This document shows, piece by piece, positions 11,716 through 24,700 of a stretch of 64,000 nucleotides of DNA. Below the pieces are notes generated by a model. It saw nothing but the letters and a program-made list of their open reading frames with translations. It made no database searches and was not told the DNA's origin. The stretch is taken from the NCBI GenBank assembly GCA_035772735.1, contig JASDFA010000020.1, positions 92,511,001 through 92,575,000 on the forward strand, written 5' to 3'. Origin of the DNA: Datura wrightii. Its lineage: Eukaryota > Streptophyta > Magnoliopsida > Solanales > Solanaceae. How positions within the stretch are numbered: position 1 is the stretch's first letter; every line of letters starts with the position of its first letter. Both the position numbers and the translations under genes were made by a program.

Positions 11716-13788
11716 TATATACCCCAAAAGTCCCTAAGATCATACCCGATTAATGGTCAGGGGATCTTTACGGATAGTGAAATGAGTTGTGGTGTAACTT
11801 CATGACTCGTCAAGTGGATCGTGGTCAAGATGGTTAAGTTGGAGGTTGGAATTTCAGTGAAGGTAACAAGTGAGGGCCATGAGTCGTCACTCCTCCTGAC
11901 GACTTGTAATGGCCCCCATTGGCTGGTAGTGTTAATTTTACTATGAAATTAGTAAGGGTATTTTCGTAATTCCTAAACTCCTAAGCCCTAAACTACATCA
12001 TTTTAAGCTCTGTTAGGAGGGTTTTAAGAGGATTTAGCCTATTCTAACCCATTCCCTTTCCATGCATGTAAGTTTAGAGGATTCCATAAGAGATCAAGCC
12101 TAGAATTCTTTAAGTTCTTCCCTAAATCTCTTGGGCTTTCAAGGAAGGGTGTAGATTCAACTTACCCAGGTATGTAGGGCCATAAATGAGAGTACCTTCA
12201 CTGTCATGCCCAAGTTTCCCTTCAAGTTCATGGAAACAAGTGTCCATTCAAGTGGATGACCATGTGGGGTTTTAACCCAAACTTATGAAATTCTCTCTGA
12301 TTTATTTATGGGTCAATTCTCTTTATGTTTCAAAGCATGTTTTAAGATTCATGGGAAGATTTTATGTACTAATTGATTACAAATTCATAATTTCATTTTT
12401 TAAAAGATTACCAATTATGAAAATTCATGGAAAAGTCTAGTTTATGATTGATGATTTCAAGAATGATGAAGTATCTAGAATGTAATTATGTTTATGAAAT
12501 ACCAGATACGAATCTATGATTTTTGACTAGTGAAGTCTATTTCAAGTATGCATGATCTTTTAATTTGGGTAATCCCACTCAGTTTTAGCATGTTTTCATG
12601 GTTTAGTTTAGTTTTATAAATCATCTTACCATATGGTTTTGGAGCCTATATTCCCCTATTTTGCTTATGGTATGTTTAGAGTCAAGTCTTCCGATATTTA
12701 GATTTCAGATTATGCATACGATTTCATTATCAGCTTTGTTGAAATATGATGGTTCAGCTTCGTTGAAAAATGATAGAGAGCACTTTGCATGTTTTTGGGA
12801 GAAGTGTCTAGCCGAGTAGGCTAGGGGTTCATGAAAACCTCGGGTCTCAAAACTACATGCCAACGTAGCATTTCGCATGTTACTTTTGGACCTCCTTTGT
12901 GAGCTTCCCTTGCCCCGATTAGGTCTTCAGCTTGATATTGATATCATGGTAGCGCCCTTATCCCTAGCAAGGGTTTGGAAGACTCTTCCCAATTGAGTAT
13001 GATAGTTGGGAACACGTAAGCTCTATCATGATAGTTTTGGTTATATAACAAGTCTCCCATTGTTCCTCGTGATCTCAGTTATGCATGTTTTCCAGTTATG
13101 ATATTATGTTTTCAGCAGGTTTGACCCAATGATCATGTTATTAGTTTTACTTTAAAATCTCAATTTCAACTTTGGGTCATTCGATTCAGTTAAGAGATCA
13201 AGTCTATGTCTATTCATGTTTTCAAAAATCAGCATGCAGCCTTTACTCTTAGAATCTTATGAAGTTATGATTTATGATATGCATGAGTTCAGTTTTTACT
13301 TACTCAGCCTATTTTACTTGCCTTGCATACTCAGTACATTCCAAGTGCTGACTACATACTCTATGCAGTATCATTTCATGATATAGGTTCAGATGTTCAA
13401 ACTCAGTCCCGCCACTAGTCAGTCTCCAGAGCTTGAATCTAGTTCTCCAATAGGTGAGTCGTCATTCTTCATGGACCTTCAGTTAGTTGAGTTATGTTAT
13501 TTTCAGTTTCAGACTTCTAGTGAGCTAATTGGGGTGTTGTCTCATCAGCTCTTCAGTATGTTAGAGGCTTTTCAGATATAGACTTGTATATCCAGCTTCA
13601 GATTAAGTGTTATGAGGTTACCGTTAGATAGACATTTTGTTATTCAGACCTCCACTATTTCATAATTTAGTTATCAGCTTTGTTTATGATGATCTTTAGT
13701 TATCATGTTCATGCCATGGATCGACTTGGAACCACTTATGGTTTTAGGTTCCAAGTCTCGATCCGGTGTCTCAGCTCGAGTCATTACA
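11716..13788 (+). repeat. Element B 5' LTR
   Basis: It aligns with 18893-19802 plus 29906-31177. It lacks a segment of roughly 100 bp that the 3' LTR has near 18925-19050, so the copies differ by an indel as well as substitutions. It is followed by AACTTGGTATCATAG, a decayed tRNA-Met primer-binding site. Confidence 0.85.
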
Positions 13789-13995
13789 AACTTGGTATCA
13801 TAGTCTTAGGTTTTGAAGTGTCCTAGGTTGTCTGAAATTCATGTTAAGTAAAGTCTTTTTCATGGATGTGAAGCGCGCCAGATGGAGAGGCTACAGAACA
13901 TTTTAGAAAACTTCCCTTCTTTCATGATGTTATCTCGTGCTATGAGTTCAACTCTCTCAATTCCTATAATTCCAGCTTTACGCATTTGCAGAATC

Positions 13996-15130
13996 ATGCC
14001 TCCACGTTGTATGAATAGAAGAAGGAACGGGAATGGAAATGGCCATGAGGATGGCAATGGAGATAGGCACCAGCAAGCCCACCAGCCCTAGCGAATCCCG
14101 TGCTCGAGCAGGTTGCCCATTCAGAGTTTAGGGCAGCCATTCAAATGTTGGCATAAGCATTGAATGCTCTGGTCAATCAGTAGGCAGTGGCTCATGTTCC
14201 CCAGAATGGGAACGCAGCGGCGGCTAGAGTCCGGGACTTCCTCATAATGAATCCCCCTGAGTTCCTTGGATCGAGAGTGGAGGAGGACCCACATGATTTC
14301 ATAGAAGATATCAAGAAGGTTACCCAGATTATGGGGGTGACAGGAGAGGAGTGTGTAGACTTAGACTCCTATCAGTTGAAATGAGTCGCTCATATATGGT
14401 ACAGGTAGTGGAAGGATAGCCGGGGAGTCGGAGTGGGCCCCATTGGTTGGGATGAGTTTCTCACCGCATTCTTAGACATATTTTTTCCTCAGGAGGTGAG
14501 GGAAATAAAGGTGGACAAGTTCATGAATCTGAAATAGAATAACATGACCATCTAGGAGTACACTCTAGAGTTCACCTGGTTGTTCAAGTATGCACCGGAG
14601 ATGGTGGCTGATCAGAGGGCTTGGATGAGCAAATTTGTTAATGGAGTAGCGGATTATTTGGTCAAGGACTGCAGGATCGCCATGCTTCATCGGGACATTA
14701 ACATCTCCTGATTGGTCTTGTATGCCCAGCAGATGGAGGCGGTGCAGATGAGGGAGAGGGAGAGAGAGGCCAAGAGGGCGAGGACAGATAGTTTTGGGTT
14801 TTCCCAGCAGAGATCTAGTGGTGGACATCGTCAGCAGTCCCATAAGCGATCGTCAGCCCCAGCGTCGTCATCCTCCAATGTGCCATCCAGGTCTAGGCGT
14901 GATCAGAGGGAAAATAGATCAGGCTCTCGAGTCAGAGGAGCAGGTCGGTGGAGCCCAGCATTCCAATTTATGATAGGTGTGGTAGGAGGCACAACAGTTA
15001 GTGTTTAGCAGATTTAGGGGCATGTTTTGGGTACGAGAAACCTAGTAACATGCTCAGAGATTGTCTAGAGGCCAAACAGGGCCATGGTAGAGACCATGAC
15101 CCAGTTACCAGTTCAGCAGCCCCACCAGCA
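13996..15130 (+). pseudogene. Element B gag remnant
   Basis: The ATG at 13996 opens MPPRCMNRRRN, the start expected of Tekay-type gag. The capsid core is readable at 14187-14384 (NPPEFLGSRVEEDPHDFIED, VTGEECVDLDSYQLK). A basic Ser/Gln-rich linker follows at 14712-14950. The CCHC knuckle is expected near 14970-15070 but is degenerate (TISVCRFRGMFWV-like in shifted frames). Stops separate the parts. The protein would have formed the virus-like particle. Confidence 0.8.
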
Positions 15131-15276
15131 TCTTAGCTCAGCAAGGGGCATCCACTAGTGCAGGTGGTGGTCAGCGTCAGAACAGGTTTGATGCTCTCTC
15201 ATCCCGTCAGGAGCAGGAGGTCTCTCCGGATGTGGTCACTAATATGTTATGAGTATTCCATCTTGATGTTTATGCA

Positions 15277-15939
15277 TTGTTAGATATAGGGGCTGTCTTG
15301 TTTTTTGTGAATCCTGATGTTGTTATTATATTCCGAGTCAATCCCGAAATCTTATCAGAACCCTTCTCAGTCTCTACTCCAGTCGGTGACTCAGTTATAG
15401 CTCGACGGGTCTACAGGAATTGCCCTATCATAGTTCTTCATAAAGTCACCTTACCCGATCTACTAGAGTTAGATATGACTAATTTTGATATTACCTTTGA
15501 CATGGATTGGTTGCATGCATATTATGCCTCAATGAATTGTAGAACCCGTACGGTAGATTTTGGGTTTTCGGGTGAGCCAGTCCTAGAATGGAAGGGTAGT
15601 TCAGTTGTGCCTGTAGGTCACTTCGTTTACTACCTTAAGGCTAGAAAGATGATTTCCAAGGGTTTTGTTTACCATCTAGTTCAGGTTAAGGATGCAACGT
15701 CTAAAACCCCAACTCTCCAATTAGTTCCTATAGTGTGTGAGTATCTAGAGGTTTTTCCAGATGATCTACCAGGAGTCCCTCCCGAGCGAGAGATTGATTT
15801 TGGTATTGACCTTCTTTCCAATACGCAACCTATATTTATTCCTCCTTACAGAATGACTCCAGTTGAGCTAAAGGAGTTGAAAGAGCAGTTGAAGGATCTC
15901 TTAGATAAGGGCTTCATCAGGCCTAGCAAGTCCCCGTGA
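15277..15939 (+). pseudogene. Element B protease and start of reverse transcriptase
   Basis: This is an open stretch of 220 codons. The N-terminus LDIGAVLFFV occupies the place of the aspartic protease LDTGA motif, with the catalytic Asp followed by an altered residue. DMDWLHAYYASMNCRTRTV is the usual downstream protease block. Residues about 150-220 (FPDDLPGVPPEREIDF, PPYRMTPVELKELKEQL, GFIRPSKSP) lead into RT. The stop at 15937-15939 sits where the family has Trp (SPWGAP), consistent with a TGG to TGA transition. Confidence 0.85.
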
Positions 15940-16735
15940 GGTGCACCAGTTCTCTTTGTTCGAAAGAAGTATGGATCTCTTCGTATGTGCATTGACTATC
16001 GGCAGTTGAACAAGGTTAAAATCAAGAACAAGTATCCCCTCCCCAGGATTGATGACTTGTTTGACCAACTTTAGGGTGCTAAGTGTTTCTCAAAGTATAG
16101 ACCTCAGGTCCGGTTATCACCAGCTCAGAGTTAGGGAGAGTGACATCCCAAAGATAGCCTTCAGGACTCGGTATGGTCACTAAGAGTTCGTAGTTATGTA
16201 TTTTGGTCTAACGAATGCTCCTGTAGCTTTTATGGATTTGCTGAACAGGGTTTTCAAGCCATACTTGGATATGTTCGTGATTGTCTTCATAGACGACATC
16301 TTCATATACTCTTGGAGCAAGGAGGAGCACGCCGCTCATTTGAGGATTGTGCTACAGACGCTCAAAGATTACCAATTGTTTGCTAAATTCAGCAAGTGTG
16401 AATTTTGGCTGAACGCAGTAGCATTTTTGGGTCATGTGGTGTCAAGCGAGGGTGTGCAGGTGGATTCTCAAAAGATAAAAGCTGTAAAGAATAGGCCTAA
16501 ACCAGTTAATCCTTCGGATATTAGGAGTTTCTTGGGTTTAGGTGGCTACTATATGAGGTTTGTTAAAGGATTTTCATCCATTGCAGCACCGTTGACTAAG
16601 TTGACCCATAAGAAAGTTAAATTTCAGTGGTTGGATGTCTGTGAGAAGAGTTTTCAAGAGTTAAAGACTCGACTCACTTCAGCCCAAGTATTAACCCTAC
16701 CTGAGGGGTATAGATGGATTTGTTGTGTATTGTGA
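15940..16735 (+). pseudogene. Element B reverse transcriptase
   Basis: After the stop the frame continues with LFVRKKYGSLRMCIDYRQLN, then further stops and a frameshift around 16070-16190. From 16196 it reads YFGLTNAPVAFMDLLNRVFK, FIDDIFIYS (the catalytic DD pair, position of YVDD), and FLGHVVSSEGV. The connection domain SFLGLGGYYMRFVKGFSSIA follows. This is a Ty3/gypsy RT without a working full frame. Confidence 0.88.
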
Positions 16736-17060
16736 TGCCTCTAGGATTGGTCTTGGTTGTGTGTTGATATAGAAGGGTAAGGTCATTGCATATGCCTCTA
16801 GACTACTTAAGACTCACGAGAAGAATTATCCTACGCATGACCTAGAATTGCCAGCAGTGGAATTCACATTAAAGATTTGGAGGCACTACTTGTATGGGGT
16901 GCATGTAGATGTGTTCACGGACCATAAGAGCCTATAGTATATGTTCACCCAGAAGGATTTGAATTTGCAACGAAGGAGATGGTTAGAGATACTTAAGTAC
17001 TATGACATAAGTGTCCTTTACCACCCGAGCAAGGACAATGTAGTGGCGGATGCCCTTAGC
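16736..17060 (+). pseudogene. Element B RNase H
   Basis: Frame-shifted relative to RT. Readable blocks are YCDASRIGLGCVL near 16728-16770, AYASRLLKTHEKNYPTHDLE near 16788-16850, WRHYLYGVHVDVFTDHKSL near 16880-16935, and the end FTQKDLNLQRRRWLEILKYY to VVADALSRLS (16941-17070). The acidic residues of the RNase H core are present. Stops (e.g. within SLQY at about 16935) break it. Confidence 0.82.
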
Positions 17061-17069
17061 AGACTATCT

Positions 17070-18300
17070 ATGGAAAGTGTTTCTCATGTAGAAGATGGAA
17101 GGAAAGAGTTGGTGAAGGATGTACATCAGCTTGAACGATTAGGGGTTCACCTTATTGATTCGGCAGATGGTGGTCTCATTTTTCAGAACAGTTTAAAATC
17201 TTCTTTGGTGATGGAGGTCAAGGATAGGCAAGATGAAGATCCTATTTTGGTAAAGTTGAAGGAAGCGGTCCAGAATCAGAAGGTAAAGGCCTTCTCCCAA
17301 GGGGGTGACGGTGTACTTCGATATTAGGGTCCTTTGTGTGTTTCGGATGTTGATGACTTGAGAGAACAGATGTTGCATGAGGCTCATGATTCACGGTACT
17401 CTATCCACCCTGGTTCCACCAAGATGTACTGTGACCTACGAGAAGTCTATTGGTGGAATGGCATGAAGAAGGACATAGCAGAGTTTGTGGCTAAATGTCC
17501 AAATTGTCAACAAGTGAAAGTTGAGCATCAAAGACCAGGAGGTGTGCTATAAGACATTAGTATCCCACTTGGAAGTGGGAAGATATCAATATATATTTCA
17601 TTACAGGGTTGCCTCGCATACGTCGACAGTATGACTCTATTTGGGTGGTTGTACACTAGCTGACTAAAGTAGCCCATTTTCTACTGGTCAAAACTACAGA
17701 CTCAGTAGAGGATTATGTTAAGTTGTACATTTGGAGTTAGTTTGGTAACATGGATTTCCCTATTCCATCATATCAAATAGAGGTACTCAGTTCACCTCGT
17801 AGTTTTGGAAGTTGTTTCAGAAGGGACTAGGTACTCAGGTCAAGCTTAGCACAGCTTTTCACCTATAGACGGATGGTCAGGCTGAGCGGATCATTCATAC
17901 TCTTGAGGATATGTTGAGGGCAGATGTGATTGACTTCAAATTTAGTTGGAATGATCATTTACCTCTTATCAAGTTTGCTTACAACAATAGTTACCGCTCC
18001 AGTATTTAGATGGCTCCGTTTGAGGCTCTTTATGGGCAGAGATATAGATCGCTTGTTGGTTGGTTTGAGGTAGGTGAAACTACATTGATAGGGATAGATT
18101 CAGTTCATGAGGCTATGGAGAAATTTCAACTTATAAGAGAAAGGCTAAAAATAGCTCAAAGTCGTCAAAAGTCATATGTCGATATTAGGCAGAGAGAGCT
18201 TGAGTTTGAAATTGATGATTGGGTGTTCTTGAAGGTATCTCCCATGAAGGGGGTAAGGAGGTTCTGAAAGAAAGGGAAGCTTAGTCCTTGATATGTTGGC
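17070..18300 (+). pseudogene. Element B integrase
   Basis: The HHCC finger is readable at 17375-17520 (HEAHDSRYSIHPGSTKMY, then CPNCQQVKVEHQRPGG). The core at 17540-18000 is damaged by frameshifts but retains DSIWVVV, LTKVAHFL, and TDGQAERIIHTLEDMLRA. From 18010 it reads APFEALYGQRYRS and then RQRELEFEIDDWVFLKVSPM, the C-terminal domain. This enzyme would have inserted the cDNA; the reading frame is not intact. Confidence 0.85.
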
Positions 18301-18648
18301 CCCTACCAGATTGTGAGACGTGTTGGCAAGGTGGCCTATGAGTTAGAGCTACCAGTGGAGTTGGCTTCAGTATATCCGGTCTATTATGTATCATTGTTAA
18401 AGAAGTGCATTGGGGATCCGACTTTGGTTGTTCTGGTGGAGAGCGTAGGTGTGAAGGCTAACCTTAGCTATGAGGAGGTGCCAGTTAAGATACTTGATCG
18501 TCAGGTTCGAAAGTTGAGAAATAAAGAAGTAGCTTCAGTAAAGGTTCTATGGAGAAATCAGCTTGTTGAGAGAGCGACACAGGAAGCCAAAGCAAATATG
18601 ATGGCTAAATACCCACATCTATACCCTTCCAGCTTCGTTCCAACATAA
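18301..18648 (+). pseudogene. Element B chromodomain end of pol
   Basis: The text reads VGKVAYELELPVELASVYPV, then VKILDRQVRKLRNKEVASVK and VLWRNQLVERATQEAKANM, ending MAKYPHLYPSS. This is the chromodomain-bearing tail of Tekay-type integrase. Where relatives usually have ATWEA this copy has ATQEA, losing an aromatic-cage Trp. It is followed by non-coding sequence and a purine tract AAGGGAGAGAT before the 3' LTR. Confidence 0.82.
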
Positions 18649-19797
18649 GGCATCAATTTCCTCCTTAGTACTTTATTCAGTTTCATGTTTAGTTCATGTC
18701 TCTCAGTTCCTTCATGTTAGTGCATGTATGTGTGATTCATGAATTCAGTTCAGTCATGTGTGTCAGTCCGGAGTCAATCACTCTGTTAGTTTTCAGCTTC
18801 AGATGGTCAGTATTTGGGATTGCAATTCCTTTCCCCAGCTATTCAGTATGGTTACCCATATTTGAGGATGAATGTTCCCAAGGGAGAGATATCATAATAC
18901 CCCAAAAGTCCCTAAGATCAGACCCAAGGTTTGAACAGAGGAAGCAGGAAGAAATCTGCATAAGCCACAAAACGACTCATCAGGTGACTCATCAGGTCAC
19001 CTAACGAATCATGGAGTGGCTTGTGATGGGATACTAAGCCAGTAAAGAGTCGTGGTCAGGGGGTCTTCACGGATGGTGCAACGAGTTGTGGTGTCACTTC
19101 ACGACTCGTCAAGTAGATCGTGGTCAGGATGGTTAAGTTGGAGGTTGGAATTCTAGTGAAGGTAGCGAGTGAGGGCCACGAGTCATCACTCCTCCTAACG
19201 ACTCGTGATGTCCCTCGTTGTGACCGGCAATGTTAATTTTATTGTAAAATTAGTAAGGGGGTTTTCATAATTTCTAAACTCCTAAGCCCTAAACTATGTC
19301 ATTTTAAGCTCTATTAGGAGGGTTTTAAGAGGGTTTAGCCTATTCTAACCCATTTTCTTCCCATGATGCAAGTTTAGAGGATTCCATAAGAGATCAAGCC
19401 TAGAATTCTTCAAGTTCTTTCCCAAATCTCTTGGGCTTTCTAGGAAGGGTGTAGATTCAACTTACCTAGATATGTAGGGCCATGAATGAGAGTATCATTT
19501 CACTCTCATGCCGAAGTTTCTCTTCAAGTTCATGAATCCAAGTGTTAATTCAAGTGGATGATCATGTGGGGTTTTAACTCAAACTTATGAAATTCTCTAT
19601 GATTTATTTATAGGTCAATTCTCTTCATGTTTCAAAGCATGTTTTAAGATTTATGGGCAGATTTTATGTACTAATTGATTAAGAATTCATGATTTCATGT
19701 TTTAAAAGATTATGCCCAATTATGCAAGTTAATGAAAAGTCTAGTTTATGATTGATGATTTCAAGCATGATGAAGTATCTAGCATGTAATTATGTTT

Positions 19798-19802
19798 ATA
19801 AA
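19798..19802. repeat. Target site duplication ATAAA, left copy (element C)
   Basis: ATAAA precedes TGTCACACCCCG and recurs at 29901-29905 after GGGTATAACA. Confidence 0.9.
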
Positions 19803-22552
19803 TGTCACACCCCGCCTGGGGGGGTATGACTGGCACCTGGTGCCCTACTAGGACCTGAACTACTGGACTGCTAAGCCTAGGCACATCTGGTGCCTGGCTG
19901 GCTCTAACTCACATTTCTGGAAACAAAGGGCTATATAACGGCTGTAAACACAGCCCTCGGCCCATTGGCCTATAGCCTCCTGTACCTGTAACAACAGCTG
20001 ACCAGAACATGCAAATATAGGGAAACCTATGCGGGCCGACAAGGCCACCATGCTGTCTAGTTATCTGCAACTCAACAACAAAATACTAGAAGGCTACGTG
20101 ACCGGCAAGGTCACCACTACTGTCAAACTTATGGCCCCAGACGGCCAACATAAAAGAAGCAAAAGTACTAACAGCTAACAACTGCGCGGCCTCACACGAC
20201 CGGCTCAACTAACCACAGGGAAATTACAGACTGCAAGCCTCTAGGAATAGCAATAGAAATGATCGGGACAGGGCCCCGACCCACCCGTACTATACAACAA
20301 AAAGAAACTGAAATACACCTCTGAAATTCAGTCTCCGGATGACAGGAGCTGAATACTCGATCGCTGACAGGGATCACGTGGTATCGCCTGCTCGTCTACG
20401 AGTACCTGCAGGCAAGTAATGCAGTGCCCCACCAGGCGTCAGTACCGTTGGTACTGAGTATGTAAAGCAACAACTGAAAGAAATATCTGAGAAACAATGA
20501 TATAACTGATGAAACTGAAATAGAAAGGAATGAATTAACTGTCTGATAATGTAAGCCATACCTTTTCTTTAATTATACTGGAAGGATTAGGAATCGTACC
20601 TGAGAATTTATCGTGCTACTGTCGATCTACTCGTATCTACCTTAACAGGGTATAACACATCATAACATAACATAGCACACACAAACCTTACCCGGCCCCC
20701 ATAAGCCGGGAGGTACAACCAGCACAGAATCTATACCCCTACCCCGGTCACCCCCTCTCCTATAATGGCTGTAAGTATCCTGCCGGTCCCCTGGGTATGC
20801 ACTTGGGCTCGCTGAGCCCCTGACTATAACTGTACCTGAGTACGGTGGACTCCTGAATAAACACCCAGGCGTATCCGCTCGACGGGGGTGTATAAAAGCC
20901 GACCAAGGCAAAATATGGGGAAATTGGCATCCCATCTTCATCCCCTTGCGGGACGGCATGCCACTCCGTAGAGCGACGTATCCTCGTCCTCTGGCGGACG
21001 AGTCGATACAGCTATTAACCCTGGGGCGGTCAGGGATGCTGGGTAATCCAACCCCAAACAATACAACGGTCTCAACTAGTAATGTTGTCTGCGTATCTCA
21101 CATGCTGAGGCTAATAGGGGGAAAGTATCACATATATTACATGCTGAACTAATGATAGTAATCTGTACGTATTTAATACGTGCTGAGGCAGGTAAAGATG
21201 TATAAATATGAATATAGTCTCCTGTCGGGCTGTGCTGGGGCAAATGCTATATAAGATAATGTTTCTGTTGAAAACTCTGCTGTTTACTCAGTTTCTGTAT
21301 ACACTATATGCTGGACTAGTGATAGAAATATGTACATACTTAATACATGCTGAGGCTAGAAATAATATATATGTATGTACGAATATTGTCTTCTGCCAGA
21401 CTGTACTAAGGCTAATGCTGAACATGATATAGTCCTTCTTCTGAAACTATGTTGTATACTGATTTTCTATAGTAACATGATTTACTATTCCTAACATGCT
21501 TTCTAACTTCGTTTCAACTTATCATTCTATTTCTGAGCTGTCTTACAGGTACTACTTGCTCTACTGAGTTTCGATTGAGCACAATGATATACTACATCCT
21601 GTGTAGCATCGCATACTGAGCATACTGTGCAGTTTCTAATGCTTACATTAGAATCTCTATCATACTAGCAAATTTCACGCAAGTTGTAACTCGATACTTT
21701 CAATATCGTTCCAACAGTCGTAACAAACGTAACACATGACTTCTGGACAATCTACTGGCCTTTAAATTACTGTACTGTATCAAGATTTCTTAACTTGCTG
21801 AGGAAACTAACTTTACATACCTTATCCTTGAACTATTCGTCTGTCGGACGAAGCTCGGCCGGTACTTTAACTGTTTTCTCCCAACTGCATTCATAAACAT
21901 ATCAATCAATACTAAATACAACTTTATTTCAAAAGGCAACGTCACTTTCGATATAGTTTATAGCCTAAACTTAGGCTTATCGAAAGACGGCCAGAAACTC
22001 GCTATTTTTCAGAGGTCCAGAAGGGAGAAATATTCACTTCTCAGCTAGGAACACATAGACACTAATTTAGAGCAATTCCACTTACCTTAGCTCGGTGGCT
22101 CAACGATTCGTCGGCCGTATTTTACGAAATTGAATCCGTAGGAACGCTCTCTGCTGCTAAATACTTCGATATCTGGGATTAATTTGAGTTTGGGCAGCGT
22201 TTGGCAGCGTAATCGGACGAAAATTATTTAATTTTCTTCGTTCTTCCTCCTTCTCTGACTTTTCTCTCTGTTTCCTGGAAATTCCTTAAGGATTAAATGA
22301 TTTAAACACGAAGTGGGCTTTATATACTTGAGCCTGAACCTGGGCAATGTGTCACGGAGCCATCGCGGAGGCCTCACCTCCGTGACACGCTGCCATCGCG
22401 GAGGGGCTCTGCCTCGGCTCCTCCCGCAATGGTTCGACGGGTTTCTCGTCCGATCTTTTTCCGGCCTTTCTCTAGCACGTATGGCCTTCTAATATACTTA
22501 ACCAACGTGCGAATAGGTCGTGTAGGTGCCGGGAATTCTACGGGGTATAACA
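19803..22552 (-). repeat. Element C 3' LTR (left copy)
   Basis: It matches 27149-29900 almost base for base, with scattered substitutions. The ORFs inside it are also present in the other copy, but they lie in LTR sequence and have no family signature, so I treat them as chance. Confidence 0.92.
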
Positions 22553-22556
22553 TTCT

Positions 22557-22570
22557 CCCCCCCCCCCCCC
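22557..22570 (-). other. Element C polypurine tract with a 14-base homopolymer
   Basis: Fourteen consecutive C on the + strand (G on the element strand), followed on the element strand by AGAA, abut the 3' LTR. A purine tract here primes plus-strand DNA synthesis. The long G homopolymer is unusual and prone to length error in sequencing. Confidence 0.75.
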
Positions 22571-22959
22571 TTAAGAACATTCGTCCTCGAATGTACACTG
22601 TTATCTAGAGGACTACTTATTTTACTTGTTAGAAAAATTTCGGCAGAGTTTCCCCTGTAATATGGACAATAGCAAAAACCTGAAATGCAGAAAAGTCCAA
22701 CACAGGCACTGCACATCATATTCTAGGATCCACTGGATAACTAAATATCAATCTTTCTCATTCACAAACATACAACCATAAGGTACTGCATAAGTAATAC
22801 TACGGGCATACCTGTTGCCTAACTAGGCCTGAAATAGGTGAGGATATCTGGTCCCCATATCTTCCTCTACTTACCAAGTCATCTCCTCTCGGTTCTCGTT
22901 ACGCCTTAATACCTTGATAGACGTAATATCTTTAGTCCTTAATCTGCGAATCTATCTGT

Positions 22960-24185
22960 CTACTCTTCTGTGACCTGGACATCCTGAACTAGAACTACTG
23001 TAGAAGGGTTTCCTATGAATTTCCTCAACATAGAGACATAAAATACTGGGTGAACAGATGCTAACTCTGGAGGCAAGTTCAATTCATATGCAATTCGGCC
23101 TATTCTTCGCCGAATCTGATATGGCCCAATAAATCTCGGGCTAAGCTTGCCTTTCTTGCCAAATCTCATTACCCCTTTCATCGGGGACACTTTCAAATAT
23201 ACCCAGTCGTTTACCGCAAATTCTAGACTTCTGCGCCGCATGTCTGCATAAGACTTCTGGCGGCTCTGAGCAGTCAGTAAACGTTCTCGGATAAGCTTTA
23301 TCTTTTACTCTGACTGCCGAACAATATCTGGGCCAACCAATGCTGATTCTCTGATTTCAAACCACGTTCGGCGATCTGCATTTTTGCTCGTACAATGCCT
23401 CAAAAGGCGCTATCTGGATGGCTGAATGATAGCTATTATTGTAGACAAATTCAATTACGGTAATTGCTCACTTTGGCTACTACCAAAATCTAGCACACAC
23501 GCTTGCAACATGTCTTCGAGCGTCGGAATTGTGCGCTCAGCCTGCTTATTTGTCTAAGGATAGAATGTTGTGCCTAAATTAATCTGTGTTTCCAGACCTT
23601 TCTGAAAGGACTGCCAGAATCTAGCTGTGAATTGTACTCCTCTGTCTGAAATAATGGATACTGGTATTCCATGTAATCTGACTATCTTTCTGATATACAA
23701 CTCAGCATAATCTTCGGCCGAGAAGGTAGTTCTTACCGATAAGAGATGAGTTGATTTTGTCGATCTGTCACTTATTACTCCTATGGAGTCATGTCTGTGT
23801 TTAGTACGGGGTAATCTTGCTACAAAATTCATATTTACCGCTTCCCCTTTCCGGAGAGGCACAGCTGTGTCCTGGGTCAAACCCACCTGGTTTCTGATGT
23901 TCTGCTTTCGCCTGTTGGCAGTTAGGACACTGGGCTACCAGTAGTTCTTCTTAATGTCATGGTACCTCTTTGTCGTATCGGGATGAAGAGAATAGCGGGC
24001 ATAATGCGCCTCGCTCATAAACTGCTGGCGATGCTCCAAAATATCTGGAGCACAAATGCGGCCTTTATATCGCCACACTTCATCCCCGGGTATCTAAAAA
24101 TATGTCACATCTCCTTACTGAACCTCGTGCTTAAGTTGAACCCGGCTAGGGTCTTCGTACTGTCGTTCCTTTACTTTCACTACTA
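22960..24185 (-). pseudogene. Element C integrase remnant with chromodomain linker
   Basis: In minus-strand order: VWRYKGRICAPD (near 24080), the zinc finger as HYARYSLHPDTTKRYH then CPNCQQAKAEHQKPGG (about 24010-23890), and the core at 23886-23554 (DSIGVISDRSTKSTHLL, LHGIPVSIISDRGVQFTARF). Then come SYHSAIQ...APFEALY (about 23450-23390) and 23241-22960 (EFAVNDWVYLKVSPMKGV, FIGPYQIRRRIGRIAYELNL, HPVFYVSMLRK). Stops and frameshifts separate the blocks. The Tekay-type chromodomain proper is not readable beyond 22960. Confidence 0.82.
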
Positions 24186-24700
24186 ACGACAACACTGCGA
24201 CATTCTATATTATCGTTCTGTTATCTTTTATTTCTACTATGTGAACGGCTAAACCGGCTAACTAGTGAAATTCTCGGGTCTGTTCCCGCTGTTCGGGCGG
24301 CAAGCATGCCAACTCCCCATAGATCTACGGCTGAGGGCATATACTACCGTATTAGCCCTTCCCGGGTGACACAAAATTCGACATATAACTGACGGTCATA
24401 CTGGTTTATTATACCGGAGAATCCGACAAGTAGTCTACCGGTATAACTAGAGCTTATCTGGCCTTCTGGCCGCATGCTAAAGCTGCTTGTTGCTAAGGTA
24501 ACCTTGAACGACTATCTGCACACCATGTGCCCGTATCTGATCAGGGGGTCCTGATACTGACCATGACCTCTAATGATCTGGCTGCATAACCTCAAATGAC
24601 TGAATAGTCGGGTTGAATGACCCGAATGTGGTAGCAGTCTAACAATGCTCTAACTGTTCTACTTAAGTGCTTATAGTTTGTGCATAACCGCAAACTCGTG
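24186..24700 (-). pseudogene. Element C RNase H end and linker, heavily decayed
   Basis: On the minus strand HPGKANTVVYALSRRSMGS is recognisable near 24370-24310, matching the HPGKANVVADALSR block that ends gypsy RNase H. Before it, a worn version of the AYASRQL block can be guessed near 24690. The frame changes repeatedly. Confidence 0.55.

Noticed and set aside
20660..21061. 133-codon minus-strand ORF and its mirror ORFs in both LTRs of element C
   Set aside because: They lie wholly within LTR sequence, show no family motif, and exist in two copies only because the LTR is duplicated.
22374..22719. Minus-strand ORFs at the left LTR edge of element C (22374-22719) and at 29575-29913
   Set aside because: They are LTR sequence with a chance open frame; there is no domain, and one crosses the G homopolymer.
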